Positions 54,834 through 64,000 of a stretch of DNA of 64,000 bases are shown here, piece by piece. The notes below the pieces were generated by a model. The model searched no databases and was not told the DNA's origin. It was given only the letters and a program-made list of their open reading frames with translations. The first letter of the stretch is position 1. The number at the start of each line of letters is the position of its first letter. Source of the DNA: JBEISR01 sp044371425 (lineage in GTDB: Bacteria; Planctomycetota; Planctomycetia; Pirellulales; Pirellulaceae); contig JBILTR010000006.1 of NCBI GenBank assembly GCA_044371425.1, positions 1 to 64,000 on the forward strand, in the 5' to 3' direction. Both the position numbers and the translations under genes were made by a program.

Positions 54834-56122
54834 GCCACAGCTCCTTCCTGTGCAGGCTCACGAACGATCCGCTGCCATTGATCCAGCAGCGCCTGATCCC
54901 TCCAACTCCAATGGCCAAATCCCTTTTCCAGTTCCTGCCCCTCTCCCCCTAGCTCGGGCAGCACCAACACATCCCGGTCGGTCGGCAGGTAAGCCTGCCA
55001 CGCGTCCGGTTCCGGCATGCGATCGGTCAAAACGATGCGCCACGCGCCAGGGACCGCCAGGGTGGCAACCCCACGCGGATCCTCCGATCCAATTCGCGAG
55101 GCCCCCATCGGCAGGGCGGCCAAAGCATCCATCCAACTGTTCCACGATCGACCGCCCGGATGCAGGTGAACCGCCGTCGAACCGACGATGCACCGCACGC
55201 TCCACGAATGCGTCAGCAGGTGCTTGGCCAGCGATGCCAAGGCGCGCAGCAGGCGGTCCCCCTGCACTCCCTGACATCGATCCAACACCCCCGACTCTAG
55301 CTCCAGCACCACCTCCCGGCGCGAAGGAGCCTGCCGCTCGCAAACCACCCATTGATCGCGACGCGCTGAAAGAGCCCAGTGGATCGATCGCAGCGGATCC
55401 CCTTCCCGATAGGGTCGCACTCCCGTCCAGTCCCCTTCGTTGCCGGTTCGCTGCGAGGTCGCGCCAAAAGCCGCAGATGCCGCACCTGATTGCTCGGGCA
55501 TCTCCGGAAGCGAATAGGTCTTCGGCCAGACGATGAGGGGCTGAGGCACCTCCAGGTCGCGGCCACTGCGGTAGATACCAAACGGGAAGGCGGTCGTCAG
55601 GCGAGGCCTAGCCGTTGGATAGACACCCCGCGCCGACGGCTGGCAATCCCATCGAAACCGGCTGATGCTCCACGGCGAAACGCGACACAGCGCAATGGCC
55701 GCCTCCGGACGATCCCCTCGAGCCACCGCCGCCTGCTCGACCTCCAAAACCAGCCCCCAAACCGGCCATGGCCAGCGGTTGACCACCTCCAGAACCGCTT
55801 CCACCTGCTGCCCCTCCTCACATCGCGGCACGTTCCACCGCAACGATCCGGAGATCCCCCACATCGCCAGCTTAGGCCATGCGATCCCCAGCGCCATCAG
55901 TCCAGCCAGCGCTGCCGCAGCATAGATCGCCGGCTGCGCGACAAAGCAGCCCAGCAGCAGGGAACTGGCCATCGCCAGAAACAACCACCCCACCGGTCGC
56001 TTCAACCAATAGACGTACCGATTGCAGCCTGGACAGAAATCGTAGTTCAGCAGCGACTGCAAATCGCGCCAACGACCCTTCCGACCAACGCCTGTCGAAC
56101 CCGATGACTCGGTCTGACTCAT
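54815..56122 (-). CDS. DUF58 family protein
   Basis: A 435-residue protein. Near the N-terminus is a CXXC motif (FCPGCNRYVYW) that may bind metal, then two membrane segments (~45-90), and the DUF58 core with the signature GDWTGVRPYREGDPLRSIHWALSARR-type block (~255-290), followed by a VWA-like fold. DUF58 proteins partner with MoxR ATPases and TgpA-type transglutaminases, as in this operon. ATG 56122 has GAGAGG upstream and is preferred to the extended frame. First recognisable gene of the operon. Confidence 0.95.
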   Translation of the reverse strand: MSQTESSGSTGVGRKGRWRDLQSLLNYDFCPGCNRYVYWLKRPVGWLFLAMASSLLLGCFVAQPAIYAAAALAGLMALGIAWPKLAMWGISGSLRWNVPRCEEGQQVEAVLEVVNRWPWPVWGLVLEVEQAAVARGDRPEAAIALCRVSPWSISRFRWDCQPSARGVYPTARPRLTTAFPFGIYRSGRDLEVPQPLIVWPKTYSLPEMPEQSGAASAAFGATSQRTGNEGDWTGVRPYREGDPLRSIHWALSARRDQWVVCERQAPSRREVVLELESGVLDRCQGVQGDRLLRALASLAKHLLTHSWSVRCIVGSTAVHLHPGGRSWNSWMDALAALPMGASRIGSEDPRGVATLAVPGAWRIVLTDRMPEPDAWQAYLPTDRDVLVLPELGGEGQELEKGFGHWSWRDQALLDQWQRIVREPAQEGAVAWRSVG

Positions 56123-56366
56123 CCTGCCAACCTCTCTGTGCCTTCCGCCGGTGCGCAAGTCTGTCGGATAACGGTTGAGCATGGATCAGGAGATTGGATT
56201 GCAGCTTCCGATCGAATCCAGCACGGCTGGAACCCACCCGGTCGGTGATCCCAGCATCGGTGGCTTCCCAGAACTAGGGAACTCACGCGCGATGGTTCGT
56301 CTCTGCAAAACTCCACTGAGAAGCCCCAGATCGACGCGGGGACTCCCTCCATGCCAGACGACGGCT

Positions 56367-56837
56367 TTAGAGAGTCGCTGGGGGACCGCGCACCGAGCAA
56401 CCACCGGGGATGCGGTTCAAAGAGACCGATCGGTAAGAAGGAATGCGACCTACGACAAGCTGCGCTTCCGCAAGAACCGATTTCGTAGTGGGAACCACCG
56501 GAGCCGCAAGAAGGCGGCAGATCGAACAATCTTCCTCGGTCGACGCGTCCAGATGCGGCTCTTTCCCATCCTCGTCGCAGCGCGAGCTTGAAGAAATCGC
56601 TCGAGCCTCTTTCGCGGAGGAATGGTCATGGCCGGAACACCCCGAACGATGGTCGTCCGCGTGATCGTGTCGATCGGTCGTTGCAACCGTTTGGGAACAG
56701 TCAACCGCTGGGTGCAAATGCCCATGATGACCACAGCCGGGCAGCCCATGGAGGGCATCCCCGAGCGAAAAGACGAACGCATAGATGCCCAGCAGCATCC
56801 ACCCGATCGTTCGCTTTCCACCGGCCCAACCCATCAT
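56367..56837 (-). CDS. Secreted His/Cys-rich protein
   Basis: A 156-residue protein with an N-terminal hydrophobic segment (WMLLGIYAFVFSLGDALHG). The mature part is rich in His (GCGHHGHLHP and CSGHDHSS) and carries a CXXC motif (DCSICRLLAAP), then a short tail with RGPPATL. This resembles small Planctomycete proteins with CPIC-R-L-A and a C-terminal RAPP element, and is reminiscent of the DUF2946 family. Metal binding, perhaps copper or zinc, is likely but not shown. It lies ~245 bp upstream of the DUF58 operon on the same strand. Confidence 0.75.
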   Translation of the reverse strand: MMGWAGGKRTIGWMLLGIYAFVFSLGDALHGLPGCGHHGHLHPAVDCSQTVATTDRHDHADDHRSGCSGHDHSSAKEARAISSSSRCDEDGKEPHLDASTEEDCSICRLLAAPVVPTTKSVLAEAQLVVGRIPSYRSVSLNRIPGGCSVRGPPATL

Positions 56838-57402
56838 CCCTGGACACCCTTCCCTCTGGCTGCCTTCGCATCAAAGGCTCGATACGCCCACAACAAAAGT
56901 CGGCGAAACACCGAATCCCGCTCGTATCGTCACTGGAAAAGAATACGAAAACCAAGATCCTGACCGTTTATGATTCTTGACGCCAGCCCCCAGGGCAAGA
57001 CGAACCGCCCGAAAAAACGGAACATCGCTCCCTTTCTTGTTTGGTACGCGTTCCACCCCAGACGGTTCAGCCGCCCGGCGAAGGCGACGGCAGGCCCGGG
57101 TAGATTGGGGCCTGAGGAGATTGGGGCCTGAGGAGATTGGATCCTGAAGAGATTCGGGATTGTCTGGAAAATCGGCCGCCCCAAGCCACCCATGGGCCGT
57201 CGCTCCTTGACTTGCAGGGAAACCTCTTGCAAAAATAAAGGAGAAGAGATGGAGAGACCAAACGGTCGGTTTTGCACCTCGTTGGTCGCGCTCGATGTTC
57301 CAGGATTGGTTCACCGCTACAGCGAAAAACGACTCTCCCGCGCAGCGGTGACGATGCGCATCTCGCTTCATCGATTCCTATTTTCTCGAAGAGGATGAAA
57401 CC
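56838..57402. other. Non-coding region with short tandem repeats
   Basis: About 565 bp between divergent genes. A frame on the minus strand (57067-57636) lacks any family features and runs through the neighbouring lipoprotein gene. Besides the 16-bp tandem repeats at 57105-57152 I see nothing I can name; promoters for both neighbours should be here. Confidence 0.45.
57105..57152. repeat. 16-bp tandem repeat, three units
   Basis: Two identical units of ATTGGGGCCTGAGGAG are followed by a third with three changes. It is a small slippage-type repeat in non-coding DNA. Confidence 0.9.
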
Positions 57403-57597
57403 ATGTTGCATCGGTTGTTGGCTGTTTTGGCGTTGGTGGGATCGGTCTCGTTGGCTGTCGGTTGCTCCGGGGCCAAGGAAACTGGCGAAGCCAAGACCGA
57501 TACCCAGGTCAAGCAGGAAAACGAAGACTACATGCAGAAGATGATGCAGGCTCAGCAGCAGCAAGAAACTCAGAAGTCTGGCGGAACCGGCCAGTAA
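57403..57597 (+). CDS. Small lipoprotein
   Basis: A 64-residue protein with a clear lipoprotein signal (LLAVLALVGSVSLAVGCSG, Cys at the lipobox) and a short, highly polar Gln/Glu/Lys-rich mature part (MQKMMQAQQQQETQ). No family recognised; such small lipoproteins are common in Planctomycetes. GAGGATG lies just upstream of the ATG, and a strong terminator follows. Confidence 0.85.
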   Translation: MLHRLLAVLALVGSVSLAVGCSGAKETGEAKTDTQVKQENEDYMQKMMQAQQQQETQKSGGTGQ

Positions 57598-58038
57598 TCG
57601 CCGGCTTTCTCCCGTCACAGTCGCATCTGAAAACATGGAAGCGGTAGTTCAAGCCGACTTGAACTGCCGCTTTTTTTTGGCTCATCTGGGATGATCATTC
57701 GGCACCGATCGCTTCACTGCATCCGTTTGGAATCGAAGAGGGAAGCTCGCCGGATGGCTCGCGCCTTACCGTTCCTAGAGCGCCGCAAATCCCGTAAGGC
57801 ACCGGTCTGTTTCAGTCCTTACAGCGCGACTGACCGAACCAGGGAACTGTCCGATCGATCTTTTTTTGATGCTAGGAAGGAGTCGGCATCGATCGATGCG
57901 ACATAGGGTAGGATGAGTCGACTGGAAGGCTGGATCCTTTCTCGGCTCACGCCGACCAGCTTCCAAGCGGAGATCGTTTCCCTCTCTCTTTCCCCTCCTT
58001 CTGCTCTTTGGCCGCTCGCCTGACACAAAGGACCCACC
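57598..58038. other. Spacer after the small lipoprotein
   Basis: About 440 bp with the terminator of the upstream gene (57641-57680). The rest should hold the promoter of the glycosylasparaginase gene; frames here look non-coding. Confidence 0.5.
57641..57680 (+). terminator. Rho-independent terminator of the small lipoprotein gene
   Basis: A perfect 14-bp inverted repeat (57642-57655 with 57660-57673, 4-nt loop) is followed by eight T. It lies ~45 bp past the stop codon of the small lipoprotein. Confidence 0.95.
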
Positions 58039-59037
58039 ATGGACCGCAGACAATGGCTTCGCTCGGTTTCCGCCGCCTCCTGCGCAGCAACCCTCGCCGT
58101 CCGTCGGTCGCTGGCCAGCCCCAAGGCTTGCCAGCATGGCGTGGTGATCGCCACTTGGCCCTTTGGCCTGGAAGCTTGCCAGAAGTCCTATGAAACACTC
58201 GTCGATCCGGCCCAGAAGGGGAAGCCGCAGCGATTGTTGGATGCGGTGGAAGCGGGCATTCGGGTGACGGAGTCAGATCCGGCCAATCGCTGGGTGGGGA
58301 TTGGCGGCTACCCGAACGCCGATGGAGTTCTGCAACTGGACGCCTGCATCATGGATGGACAGCGCCCGCGCCAGCGGAGTGGTTCGGTCGCCGGACTGGT
58401 CGGATATCGGCACCCCATCAGCGTGGCGCGGAAGGTGATGGAAGAAACACCTCACGCAATTCTCGTTGGAGAAGATGCGGCGCGATTCGCCAAAGCCCAA
58501 GGCTGCGAAACCGCCCAGACGCCTCACCCCGATGCGCTCCAGGCGTGGAAAGAGTGGAAGGCAAAGCAGGCGGAAGGCAAGGAAGCACCGAAGGTGCCAG
58601 GGCAGGATCACGATACGATCACGTTGATGGCTTGGAGCCCCACACACGAGATCGCTGGCGGTTGTTCCACCAGCGGCTTGGCATTCAAAATGCCTGGCCG
58701 TGTCGGCGACAGCCCCATCGTCGGTGGTGGTCTTTATGTCGATCCCAAAGTGGGGGCCGCTGGCGCCACCGGCACCGGAGAAAACATCCTTCGATATTGC
58801 GGTAGCTTTCTCGCGGTTGAAAAGATGCGACAGGGAGCGACCCCCGAGCAGGCATTGCGGGAGGTGATCGCGCGGATTGCTGAAGGGGAGCAGCGGCCAC
58901 CCTCCGAGTTGAGCGTCAATTTCTTGGCGATCGATCAGCAGGGGAATTTCGCTGCTGTCGGTACCGATGCCGACTACCAGATCAGCGTGGTGATCGATGG
59001 CGAAGGATCCCATCAGCCCGCCATTCGAATCGTCTAA
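58039..59037 (+). CDS. Glycosylasparaginase (N4-(beta-N-acetylglucosaminyl)-L-asparaginase)
   Basis: A 332-residue Ntn-hydrolase. It splits the bond between N-acetylglucosamine and Asn in glycoasparagines. The precursor is cut by itself before the nucleophile Thr193 in DHDTITL; GGCSTSGLAFKMPGRVGDSP and GGLYVDPKVGAAGATGTGE are the classic substrate-binding blocks. The N-terminus has a twin-Arg signal (DRRQWLRSV), so the folded enzyme is probably Tat-exported to the periplasm. AAAGGA precedes the ATG. moeA starts 40 bases downstream on the same strand. Confidence 0.96.
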   Translation: MDRRQWLRSVSAASCAATLAVRRSLASPKACQHGVVIATWPFGLEACQKSYETLVDPAQKGKPQRLLDAVEAGIRVTESDPANRWVGIGGYPNADGVLQLDACIMDGQRPRQRSGSVAGLVGYRHPISVARKVMEETPHAILVGEDAARFAKAQGCETAQTPHPDALQAWKEWKAKQAEGKEAPKVPGQDHDTITLMAWSPTHEIAGGCSTSGLAFKMPGRVGDSPIVGGGLYVDPKVGAAGATGTGENILRYCGSFLAVEKMRQGATPEQALREVIARIAEGEQRPPSELSVNFLAIDQQGNFAAVGTDADYQISVVIDGEGSHQPAIRIV

Positions 59038-59077
59038 ACGGCCGCTTTCTCCCACGCGTCAGCAACAGGACAGGTCG

Positions 59078-60328
59078 ATGGACTCATCCCGATCGATGCA
59101 TCAGGCCGATCAAGCGATTGCAATTTGGCTAAGCAAAATCCAACCGCTGGCAGAGAAGGAGCGACTGCCGTGGGATCAAGCCTCGGGGAGGGTTCTGGCC
59201 GATCCCATCCTTGCCGATCGCGACAGCCCCGCATGGAATGTCTCCGCGATGGACGGCTACGCTTTGCGATTGGAGCCAATGGAGCCACCTGGGGATGGTT
59301 CATCGCCGGGAGATCAGGAGCCATGGGGGCGACCGATCGACGTGTGTGGCACGGTCCGCGCCGGCTCCTCTGCCCCTCCACTTCCCCGAGGCAAGGCGAT
59401 GCGAGTTTTCACCGGAGCCCCTGTGCCAGAGGGGGCGCAATGGGTGGTGCGGCGCGAGGACACTCTGGAATCGCAATCCACCATTCGGCTCAGTCGACAC
59501 CTCCGGCCCCCACGCCTCCACGAAAACATCCGGCTTCAAGGGGAGAACCTTCAGAGAGGTGGGGTGCTGGTCGAGGCGGGGCAAGTACTCGGTGCGGCCA
59601 GCCTTGCATCGGCAGCTGGCGCAGGGCAACAGGAACTGTCGGTGATCCGGCGCGTGCGCCTGGCGATTCTCAACACCGGCGATGAACTGCTGCCGATCGA
59701 TGCCACACCGGCCCCCTGGCAAATCCGCGACTCCAACGGCCCCTTCCTGCATCAGGCAACCAGACGTCATGCATGGATGGAACTGCTTCATCGACAGACA
59801 GTGATCGATCAACGCGACCGGCTGGCCGATGCAATCGCCTCGTCGCTCCAACATGCCGATGCCCTGATCCTCACCGGTGGCGTTTCCATGGGAGACACCG
59901 ATCATGTGCCCCAGGCTCTGATCGATGCCGGTGGAGAGGTGGTGTTCCATCGCATCCCGATTCGCCCGGGCAAACCGATGCTGGGGGGACTGAGCAGGTG
60001 CGGGCAACCGGTGTTCGGACTTCCGGGCAACCCGGTGAGCGTCGCGGTCACCTTTCGACGATTCGCTCTGACAGTCCTGCGGCATCTGGCCGGTATGGCC
60101 CAACCTTGGGAGCCTGCTGCATCGATGCATTTGGAGGGAACCTGCCAGCCGCTTGAGAAACTGATCTCGTTGCGACTGGTCCGCAAAGTCGCCAGTGGAA
60201 CAGTCCAGCTATGCGACTCGAAGGGCTCCGGCGACTGGGTCTCGCTCGGAAAAAGCGATGGCTTGATCGAGCTGCCGATGGGTCAGTCGGGGCCAGGACC
60301 TTGGCCCTTCTATCCCTGGGACTGCTGA
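59078..60328 (+). CDS. moeA: Molybdopterin molybdenumtransferase MoeA
   Basis: A 416-residue enzyme of standard length. It inserts molybdate into adenylylated molybdopterin. Motifs: NVSAMDGYAL, FTGAPVPEGA, NTGDELLP, DSNGPFL, LTGGVSMGDTDHVPQAL and the PGKPMLGG with FGLPGNPVS pair. ATG 59078 (with AGGACAGG upstream) is chosen; an upstream extension would overlap the glycosylasparaginase gene. Other molybdenum cofactor genes are not in the window. Confidence 0.96.
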   Translation: MDSSRSMHQADQAIAIWLSKIQPLAEKERLPWDQASGRVLADPILADRDSPAWNVSAMDGYALRLEPMEPPGDGSSPGDQEPWGRPIDVCGTVRAGSSAPPLPRGKAMRVFTGAPVPEGAQWVVRREDTLESQSTIRLSRHLRPPRLHENIRLQGENLQRGGVLVEAGQVLGAASLASAAGAGQQELSVIRRVRLAILNTGDELLPIDATPAPWQIRDSNGPFLHQATRRHAWMELLHRQTVIDQRDRLADAIASSLQHADALILTGGVSMGDTDHVPQALIDAGGEVVFHRIPIRPGKPMLGGLSRCGQPVFGLPGNPVSVAVTFRRFALTVLRHLAGMAQPWEPAASMHLEGTCQPLEKLISLRLVRKVASGTVQLCDSKGSGDWVSLGKSDGLIELPMGQSGPGPWPFYPWDC

Positions 60329-60403
60329 TCTTTCCCTGGCCGGATCCGTGCGAGACTCATGAGGATTGCCCTTGGCCCCGCACGATCGAGTCCCCGGTGT
60401 CCC

Positions 60404-63352
60404 TTACGCGACTCGTCGCAGCGACACTTCCGACTTCGGCTCAGTCCACCGGCGGCTCTGATAGCGAGCCAACAGCCAGAGCTTTCCGAGGCTGGTGCGA
60501 CGGCTGTTCCGGTCGAAGACCCGTCCCAGTGGGCCGGCGAGGATCGCAGGCAGCAAGACCAATTCCGCTATCACACCGGCGATGAGAATGGTCAGCATCA
60601 GCCACCCAAACCGCTGAGTGGGAGTGAAGGTACTGAACGCGAAGACCGAAAGTCCCAGTCCGGAAATGACCGCTGCCTGAAGAGTCGGAATCGCGCAGCG
60701 CTGATAGGCTGCGAGAATCGCCTTGTGACGATCCTTCAGTTTGTCCAGATCGCCACGGAACCAGGAGAGGAAATGGATCGTATCGTCGACGGCGACGCCG
60801 AGTGCGATCGACGCGGTCATCATCGATCCGATGTCGATGGCGATCCCCAACCACCCCATCGCACCGAAGATCGCCACCACCGGCAAGAGGTTCGGGATCA
60901 TGGCCACCATACCCGCTCGCAAACTGCGGGAGACCAGCATCATCAGCGGCGTGATCGTTGCAAACGACCAGAAGGTCGATTCGATGAGGCTTTCTAGAAG
61001 CGCGCGCTGCGCTTTGTAGACGATGGGTACCACCCCGGTGTACACGGCTGACAGCCAAGGCTGATCCTCGCTGGACGCTTCAGCCACCGTCTGCTTCTTG
61101 GGAGGGGTGGGAGGTGCGACATAGATCGCCGAAGGGAGTGCAAAGCGAATGTCTTCCAGCTGATCCTTGGTGAAGTCCCCGACGAGGATCACCTGATCCA
61201 GTTGGTTGAGCAGCTGCATCTTGGTGTGGGGAATCTCCGAAGGGTTCTTCTGACTGCGCGAGACGCGTAGCCTTGCCTTGGTCAGCAGCGAATCGAGGGC
61301 ATCGATCATCGCATGATGCTGGTCGATCCGCATCGTTGCCTCCCGCGCCAGCGTTCCCTCTTCGTAGCCAGCCGGATCGGGCGAATCCCACAAAAACACC
61401 TTGCGACCGCTGATGTGCTTGTCTTCGCTGCCGTTGGCCATGTGGCTTAGGATCTCCACGCGGTAGCGGTGGGCTTCCATGATCGGCTGGATCGTCGCGC
61501 GCAGTTCGTGAACGAACTGACCGTAATCGACCCCTTGAAACGCCGCCACACGAAGACTGACTCGCCATAGCTCGCTGCCATCGGTCGGATCGGTCCGCAG
61601 ATACCCGCTCTTGATGAACTCCTCTCGGCTTTCCTCCAACCGACTGTTGTAAGCGGCTCGGTTGGCAAACGAAATCAACCCGCCGTTCTGTGCGGGCATC
61701 GAGGGGGCAAAGGTGGCTGCCGAGATGCTGCGGCCGACAATCCCCTGTCCAGTTTGGCCGAATTCCTTCTCGATCGTTTCCTGAATCAGCGCCGTCGTTT
61801 CCAGTCGCTCCAGGAATGTCAGCCGGAATAGGTCTTCGGTAGTGGAGTCATTCGTACGCTCCCCCTGAGCCTGGCTTTCGGGCGAAAAACGCACCACAAT
61901 TTCCAGAGGAACCAACATCCCCAGCCGATTTTCGATCCAGCGATAGTCTTTGAGAATGCGCGCCTGGGAGTCGAACAGTTCCAGTAGGTTAATCGACGTT
62001 TTGGCTCGGCCAAGCCCCAGTCCGATCAAGCAGATGAAGGCGACTCCCCCGGCAAAAACGGCCGCATGATTGCGAATCATCAAGGAACCAAAGGTGTTCC
62101 AGAATCTGGCAAACGGAGTCATCTTGGAAACATCCAGCACCGATTCGGGATCCGGCTCGGCATCCTCTTCCGGGCGGATGTGCAACCAGATGCGTCCGAT
62201 CTTCCATAACTCCAGCGCCGAAGGAATCAGAAGGAAGATCACTAACTGGGTGAGAATCACACCGACGGCTGCGTAGAGACCGAACTTACGAATCGGAGTC
62301 AATTCGCTGGCGTAGAGCGAGATCAGGCCCAGGGCAGTGGTGGTGGTGCAAAGAGCCGCCGGTTTGAAGGCGTGCCAGGCGCCCCGCTCGGCAGCACCTT
62401 CGAGTCCTCCTTCAATCACGGCATCCCGGTAGTAGTTGATTAGGTGCACTGCGCCCGAGATCGCAAGCACGTAAACAAGCGATGGCATCGAAAGGACGAT
62501 CGCGTCGACTGTTTGCCCGCTGTAATAAATTGCCGCTAGCGACAATGCGGCGCTCAAGACGGCGCAGAAGAAGACGATCATCGTCATCCCGACGTGCCGC
62601 AACGACCACCATGCCAGGAAGATCCCAAGCAGGCCGGAGATACCCGCCAGGCGGGCTAGTGTCTTTTCTCCTTCTTCATCGATGCTGATGTTGTCGACAG
62701 GGGGGCCGCCAAGCCTCAGGATCTGGTCGTTGATCCCGCATTTGGTCAATTGACGGCGAAGCACCCCCGGGGGCACCGACGGGCGAAAAATGCGGTATTG
62801 GCCACGACCTAGGACCTTTTTCAATTCCCGAGTTGCATCCTCGGTCAGCCCCAGCAGCAGGCAGGTTTGACGTCCGTCTGGGCCCAGCAACGACCCCTGC
62901 AAACGCTCCACCGCTTCCGCGTGAGGCAGGCTCTGAGGTGCCGAAACTAGTTGATCGAGCAACATCCTGCCGGTGGTCACCGACTTGAAGTACCTACGGC
63001 AAAGAGCGGCATCCTCATCCTGCCCCGTCGGGTCGTCGCCTCGCAATGCCTCAGCCACCAAAGCGATTCGTGGATCATCCTCCTGCAGAGGAAAAGTCTC
63101 CGGATCGCCAGCCAGCTTGCATCCCTCCCAGGTCAGGAGGATGAACTGGTCCGTCGGGAAATGCTGACGAAACCACCCCAGCTCCCCGGTCTCACGAAAA
63201 CTCTTGGGAAGCCAATCTTCGATCTTGTTGACATTGCTCTGGACCGCCTGTCCCGCACCGTAAAAGGCGAACGGCACCAGGGAGCCAATCACAAGGAGCA
63301 ATGCCCAGCTCCAACGAGCGTAGAACCCTGGTTTGGACTGGCGTGCTTGCAT
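60404..63352 (-). CDS. MMPL/RND-superfamily exporter
   Basis: A 982-residue inner-membrane protein with two repeated halves: one membrane segment, a large periplasmic domain and five further segments each. The first half has SIDEEGEKTLARLAG before its helices; the second has MMTASIALGVAVDDTIHFLSWF, the typical membrane motif with paired Asp of proton-driven RND/MMPL proteins, and a matching GAVHLINYYRD in the first half. It probably exports lipids or hydrophobic compounds, as hopanoid-RND or MmpL proteins do; the substrate cannot be read from sequence. Convergent with moeA, 75 bases apart. No adaptor or outer-membrane gene is next to it. Confidence 0.92.
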   Translation of the reverse strand: MQARQSKPGFYARWSWALLLVIGSLVPFAFYGAGQAVQSNVNKIEDWLPKSFRETGELGWFRQHFPTDQFILLTWEGCKLAGDPETFPLQEDDPRIALVAEALRGDDPTGQDEDAALCRRYFKSVTTGRMLLDQLVSAPQSLPHAEAVERLQGSLLGPDGRQTCLLLGLTEDATRELKKVLGRGQYRIFRPSVPPGVLRRQLTKCGINDQILRLGGPPVDNISIDEEGEKTLARLAGISGLLGIFLAWWSLRHVGMTMIVFFCAVLSAALSLAAIYYSGQTVDAIVLSMPSLVYVLAISGAVHLINYYRDAVIEGGLEGAAERGAWHAFKPAALCTTTTALGLISLYASELTPIRKFGLYAAVGVILTQLVIFLLIPSALELWKIGRIWLHIRPEEDAEPDPESVLDVSKMTPFARFWNTFGSLMIRNHAAVFAGGVAFICLIGLGLGRAKTSINLLELFDSQARILKDYRWIENRLGMLVPLEIVVRFSPESQAQGERTNDSTTEDLFRLTFLERLETTALIQETIEKEFGQTGQGIVGRSISAATFAPSMPAQNGGLISFANRAAYNSRLEESREEFIKSGYLRTDPTDGSELWRVSLRVAAFQGVDYGQFVHELRATIQPIMEAHRYRVEILSHMANGSEDKHISGRKVFLWDSPDPAGYEEGTLAREATMRIDQHHAMIDALDSLLTKARLRVSRSQKNPSEIPHTKMQLLNQLDQVILVGDFTKDQLEDIRFALPSAIYVAPPTPPKKQTVAEASSEDQPWLSAVYTGVVPIVYKAQRALLESLIESTFWSFATITPLMMLVSRSLRAGMVAMIPNLLPVVAIFGAMGWLGIAIDIGSMMTASIALGVAVDDTIHFLSWFRGDLDKLKDRHKAILAAYQRCAIPTLQAAVISGLGLSVFAFSTFTPTQRFGWLMLTILIAGVIAELVLLPAILAGPLGRVFDRNSRRTSLGKLWLLARYQSRRWTEPKSEVSLRRVA

Positions 63353-64000
63353 CGAAATGATCTCTTCGGTTCTTTCTTCGGGTGCCGACAGAGGAGGGGA
63401 GAAAGAAACGATCCGTCGAACTCAAGGAACAGCTCGGGGATCCTCCGTCTACCGACATTCCTTCCCGACAGCCTTAGGGAGCAAAACAATCGGGCTGCAA
63501 GACCTTGGCATGCGGTCGACTACTTCCCTCGCACCAGCTCTCCTGGACAGGCAATCAAGCCAAAGACTGAGTTTTCCCTGGGCCCAGGAAACCCCAGGCC
63601 ATCGAAGTCGACTGGTTTGTGATCTGCCAGTAAATACCCTGAAATGATCCGACAAGTCTATTTTCGGCCAGCAAGACGACTCAGGCCAAACCTATTTTCT
63701 ATTCGTCGCTGGTTCCCTTGGCAATGCCCGCCACAGCAAGGACCTCCAACCCAACCAACCCCAATGCCATTCATTTCTCCCAAACACCCAACTCACCCAC
63801 AAACACCCAATTCGTCCCCAATCCACCTATTCCCCCTCCAATTCTCACCACCCCCAACCACCCCCCACCTTTAGGTCTTTTTCACCAATCGGTGCCATCC
63901 ACCTTCTGAGTTCGGTGCCACCCACCTTTCTCAGCGCCTTCCCCAACCACCCAAAACACTCAGCATCGACAAAACACCCAAACTCCGAGATTGGGGCCGG
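63353..64000. other. Non-coding end region, C/A-rich
   Basis: About 650 bp upstream of the exporter gene. From ~63740 to 63875 the plus strand is very poor in G and rich in CCCAA-type runs, unlike the rest of the window. At 63889-63905 and 63912-63928 a TCGGTGCCANCCACCTT element occurs twice in a row. No gene is supportable. Confidence 0.6.

Noticed and set aside
57067..57636. 189-codon minus-strand frame over the small lipoprotein
   Set aside because: It runs opposite to a lipoprotein gene with lipobox, ribosome site and terminator, and through a tandem repeat.
57103..63998. Shared AGATTGGGGCC at 57103 and 63988
   Set aside because: An 11-mer match is expected many times by chance in 64 kb; flanks do not align.

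Overview
The window looks like chromosomal DNA of a member of the Planctomycetota, most likely order Pirellulales. It is GC-rich and densely coded. The lineage call rests on a Planctomycete-type cytochrome (PSD1/DUF1549/DUF1553) plus DUF1501 pair, a DUF1559 pilin-like secreted protein, two DUF4175-like membrane proteins with huge Ser/Gly/Asp/Glu/Lys-rich linkers, and many secreted proteins of lineage-restricted type. I saw no phage, integrase, transposase, CRISPR array, rRNA or tRNA.

Layout. 1-0.73 kb: two copies of a ~305-bp direct repeat, then Mn/Fe superoxide dismutase with a clear terminator. 1.8-14.3 kb (minus strand): a DUF4175-like protein with a ~700-residue disordered linker, a TolC-like protein, a giant three-domain glycosyltransferase with a coupled unknown protein, and an amidohydrolase. 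14.3-19.5 kb (plus): 3-methyladenine DNA glycosylase, a secreted propeller-like protein, PhoD phosphatase, a bestrophin-like channel and a small membrane protein. 19.5-29.6 kb (minus): a six-gene operon whose five junctions are all 4-nt stop/start overlaps. It encodes a two-headed esterase, an EamA transporter, a second DUF4175-like protein, a secreted low-complexity protein, a squalene-cyclase-like toroid protein and a secreted protein. 29.8-37.2 kb: a purple-acid-phosphatase-like enzyme, then (minus) a thioredoxin-like protein, PSD1 cytochrome and DUF1501 operon. 37.6-40.6 kb: DEAD-box RNA helicase and CutC. 40.7-41.1 kb: a second direct-repeat pair.

41.2-49.6 kb: an esterase-like phytase-family protein, DUF1559 protein, a variant PII protein, TatC with a long periplasmic insertion, ManA, a small lipoprotein, a BtuF-like binding protein and a secreted unknown. 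49.8-56.1 kb (minus): a DUF58, transglutaminase-like (TgpA/DUF3488), MoxR and permease operon. 56.4-63.4 kb: a His/Cys-rich secreted protein, a small lipoprotein, glycosylasparaginase, MoeA and a convergent MMPL/RND exporter. The last ~650 bp appear non-coding.

How it fits together. The recurring theme is the cell envelope. The MoxR/DUF58/transglutaminase operon and the DUF4175-like/low-complexity/toroid operon resemble separated parts of the Bat-like envelope clusters seen in Planctomycetes and Verrucomicrobia; that link is inference. TatC matches the presence of RR-type signal peptides on PhoD, glycosylasparaginase and perhaps DUF1501. The best leads for something undescribed are the six-gene overlapping operon, the transglutaminase-like protein whose catalytic Cys-His-Asp reads Asp-His-Glu, the PII protein lacking Tyr51, and the TatC insertion.
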